A program made the position numbers and the translations under genes. A stretch of 56,830 nt of DNA from a virus. Of the stretch, positions 55,091 to 56,830 are shown one piece after another. The notes below the pieces were generated by a model. The model was given only the letters and a program-made list of their open reading frames with translations, searched no databases and was not told the DNA's origin. Numbering within the stretch: the stretch's first letter is position 1; the number at the start of each line of letters is the position of its first letter. Where the stretch lies: positions 1 through 56,830 of IMG/VR virus record IMGVR_UViG_3300025872_000066; one strand, 5' to 3'.

Positions 55091-56226
55091 CCCTGGTCTG
55101 GCAAGAGCGGACTGCGCCAGCCTCCATCATGGTAGACCTGGCGGCTGCGACCACTGAGCGGGGCGAGCTGATCCTGCTCCATGGCCAGGCGGAGGTCCCT
55201 TTGATACATCTGGAATACCTTGTCCACTGACTGGTTGCGGATCCGGGCCAGCCAGTAGTCACAGCAACTATCCAGGGCAGCCTGCATGTGCGGGGCCACA
55301 TCCATCGGATCGGTGATCAGGTACTTGGTCGAACTGGCGACCGTCCCAGACTCATCGGTAGTCAGCCCAGCGGTAGAGCCAACGGCCGTAATCTGGCACT
55401 CCGACACCCACGGGGTGAGCGATTCGATAGGGCCCGGGATGTTGGTGGTGTCGCCAACCCGGAGAACGGACCCCAACATGGCCGCGGAGAAGGCCGTGCC
55501 AGTCCCGGTCACTGAGGTGGTGCTGCGGCTGATCGTTCCCTGCCGCAGAGCGGCCTCATGGCCGGAATAGCGAATCGGCCTGGCAGCTCGCCGGTAGGTG
55601 AAGTCGATGGTTTCCTTGGCGGTCGGCCAGCCAACCAGCTTGATGGCCCAGTTGGCGCTGTGTGGATCTTTGATTAGCGTCCAGTGGTAGGGCTCGCCGG
55701 AGCTGTTACTGACCCGTTCAATCTTCATCGCCTCATCGGGCGTCACATACAGGCCGCTCCACCAGTTGAACTCGTCGCTCGGCTCGTCCATGTTTTTAAA
55801 GTCAGCCGGCAACGGGTAGATGGCGCGGAACAGGGTGTAGGAAGACCCTGCGGAAACATCGATCCCAGAGAACGCCGACTCCAGCGTCACCGCGGTGGCG
55901 CTGGAATATGATGCGAGTGGATACGAACGGTCGCCTGTACGGATCGTCCAGTGCTTGGCGTTCGCCGCAGTCACGCCGGCCGTGGCAAACGATCCTCCGG
56001 TGAGCGTCACGGCCCCGGAGGTGATGCCGATGGTCCCGGTGGTGTACGCCGGGTTGGTGACAATGCGGCCGTGAACGGAGTAGTAGCCCCAGTCCCGGAT
56101 CGTTGTCAGCTCGTTGTACGCCTTGTGAATGGCGGAGCGGATGTCTCGCTGCTCGGCGTCCTGCGGGCCGCCGTAGGAGGAGACGATCAGCGATTCGACA
56201 AGGTCAAAATAAGTCAGGTATCCCAC
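55087..56226 (-). CDS. Tail tubular/adaptor protein (gp11-like), 379 aa
   Basis: GTG 56226 follows GGAGGGG by 6 bases. IRSAIHKAYNELTTIRDWGY, YPLPADFKNMDEPSDEFNWW, YVTPDEAMKIERVSNSSG, LVGWPTAKETIDFTYRR and the helical end DSCCDYWLARIRNQSVDKVF match podovirus tail adaptors, which dock to the portal and hold the nozzle. Beta-rich insertions lie at about 60-135 and 235-300. Confidence 0.75.
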   Translation of the reverse strand: MGYLTYFDLVESLIVSSYGGPQDAEQRDIRSAIHKAYNELTTIRDWGYYSVHGRIVTNPAYTTGTIGITSGAVTLTGGSFATAGVTAANAKHWTIRTGDRSYPLASYSSATAVTLESAFSGIDVSAGSSYTLFRAIYPLPADFKNMDEPSDEFNWWSGLYVTPDEAMKIERVSNSSGEPYHWTLIKDPHSANWAIKLVGWPTAKETIDFTYRRAARPIRYSGHEAALRQGTISRSTTSVTGTGTAFSAAMLGSVLRVGDTTNIPGPIESLTPWVSECQITAVGSTAGLTTDESGTVASSTKYLITDPMDVAPHMQAALDSCCDYWLARIRNQSVDKVFQMYQRDLRLAMEQDQLAPLSGRSRQVYHDGGWRSPLLPDQG

Positions 56227-56514
56227 TTACGTCCCCTCCGCCTGCCGAATAGCCATGTACTCGCTCTCGGTTATCTCTTCGACGGCACCGCTGGCGAGGA
56301 GTTGCGGCAGCAGTTCGGCCGGGAGGTTGTAGTCGCAGTAATCCGACGCAATTGCGAGATAGACGCGATCTTGTGCGTCATGTAGCGCATCGGCCGCAGG
56401 CGTGATGCTCGTCAGAGTCTTCGTCTCGGCGTTCGGGTAGCCGTAGGCAGCATCTAATTGCGCCCGAATAGACTCGTAGACGGCGTCGGTTGACCTGAAG
56501 AATCGCGTTGTCAT
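56227..56514 (-). CDS. Small virion-block protein, 95 aa
   Basis: ATG 56514 overlaps the LamG-gene stop (ATGA). Helical (YESIRAQLDAAYGYPNAETK, LHDAQDRVYLAIASDYCDYN), with a C-terminus rich in Glu. Between the LamG protein and the tail adaptor; a head-completion or assembly role is possible. Confidence 0.6.
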   Translation of the reverse strand: MTTRFFRSTDAVYESIRAQLDAAYGYPNAETKTLTSITPAADALHDAQDRVYLAIASDYCDYNLPAELLPQLLASGAVEEITESEYMAIRQAEGT

Positions 56515-56830
56515 GCGACCGTGATTCCGTACTTCTTTCCAAGGTACCGTTCAACGGCCTGGCGCGCCGCCGTGCCGAGCGCGCCCTGATAGAACAGAAT
56601 CTCCGCTACACTCGCCGGCGAGCCTCCACCGCCGAAATTTCCGATGGTGAGGTTTAGCGAGGCGTTGCCAGTGGAGGCTGCGTTCGTCAGCGTGTTTGAA
56701 ACACCAGATGATGCTCCATTGTGGTAGAGAAACAATCGATTGGCAGCCGTTGCGTTCGCAGCGTCTGCAACCACAGAAAAGACGAAGAAAACGTTGGCCG
56801 CTACGACGAAGTCGTTGTTGGTGGTGATGC
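56511..56830 (-). CDS. LamG/concanavalin-like virion protein, C-terminal part (begins at 448)
   Basis: Continues in frame from position 1 through codon AGC. Contains NRLFLYHNGASSG, then NLTIGNFGGGGSPASVAEIL and AVERYLGKKYGI, the terminal strands and closing helix of the LamG-type jelly roll. The full protein has 255 residues. Confidence 0.75.
   Translation of the reverse strand, partial: ITTNNDFVVAANVFFVFSVVADAANATAANRLFLYHNGASSGVSNTLTNAASTGNASLNLTIGNFGGGGSPASVAEILFYQGALGTAARQAVERYLGKKYGITVA

Noticed and set aside
1-56830. Direct terminal repeats at the window ends
   Set aside because: The first and last bases show no shared sequence; continuity of the LamG frame explains the ends instead.

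Overview
The window reads as the complete genome of a short-tailed (podovirus-like) double-stranded DNA phage with a GC-rich genome, presented as a circle opened inside a gene. A LamG-like gene runs off the left edge on the minus strand and re-enters at the right edge in the same frame without a stop, so the 56,830 bases are circular or circularly permuted. The host cannot be named from sequence alone. LamG-type domains, very GC-rich stretches and a lysis-like block with two proteases but no recognisable peptidoglycan hydrolase fit a planctomycete-like or similar environmental host, but this is inference. Shine-Dalgarno sites are strong and genes overlap mostly by ATGA, GTGA or TAATG, so translation is coupled throughout.

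Layout. (1) Late/virion block, minus strand, running from 17172 leftward through position 1, across the junction and on to 43258 (about 30.7 kb). In transcription order it holds likely ejected effectors (an ADP-ribosyltransferase-like PolyVal protein, an HExxH protein), small conserved virion genes, a cysteine-rich protein, scaffold, major capsid, probable decoration protein, a glycosyltransferase-methyltransferase fusion, small and large terminase, portal, the LamG protein, tail adaptor, tail nozzle, a beta-structured fibre-like protein and large internal virion proteins. (2) A very GC-rich block (17.2-19.96 kb) with three small minus-strand genes, one resembling a sigma factor and preceded by a good sigma-70 promoter, about 1 kb dense in hairpins with no convincing gene, and a control region with 29-bp tandem repeats. 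(3) Early block, plus strand, 19963-29976: some 30 small coupled genes, including a sliding-clamp-like protein, a nonapeptide-repeat protein, a DUF932-like protein, zinc-finger miniproteins, tiny membrane proteins and a terminal serine recombinase. Two terminators punctuate it. (4) Middle block, minus strand, 42263 down to about 29.5 kb: exonuclease, Erf annealing protein, SSB and SF2 helicase, then accessory genes, HNH and Hjc-like nucleases, then a lysis-like cassette with a subtilisin-like and a papain-like protease and several small membrane proteins, ending in a sigma-70-like gene. (5) A lone plus-strand tyrosine integrase at 42440-43261.

How it works together (inference). Integrase and serine recombinase suggest a temperate or formerly temperate phage. 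No DNA or RNA polymerase or primase was recognised, so host polymerases are presumably recruited, perhaps through the phage clamp-like protein and the sigma-like proteins, while Exo-Erf-SSB-helicase-resolvase supply recombination-dependent replication. Virions would inject effector proteins with the DNA, and lysis may rely on proteolysis. I found no tRNA gene, CRISPR array or insertion sequence.
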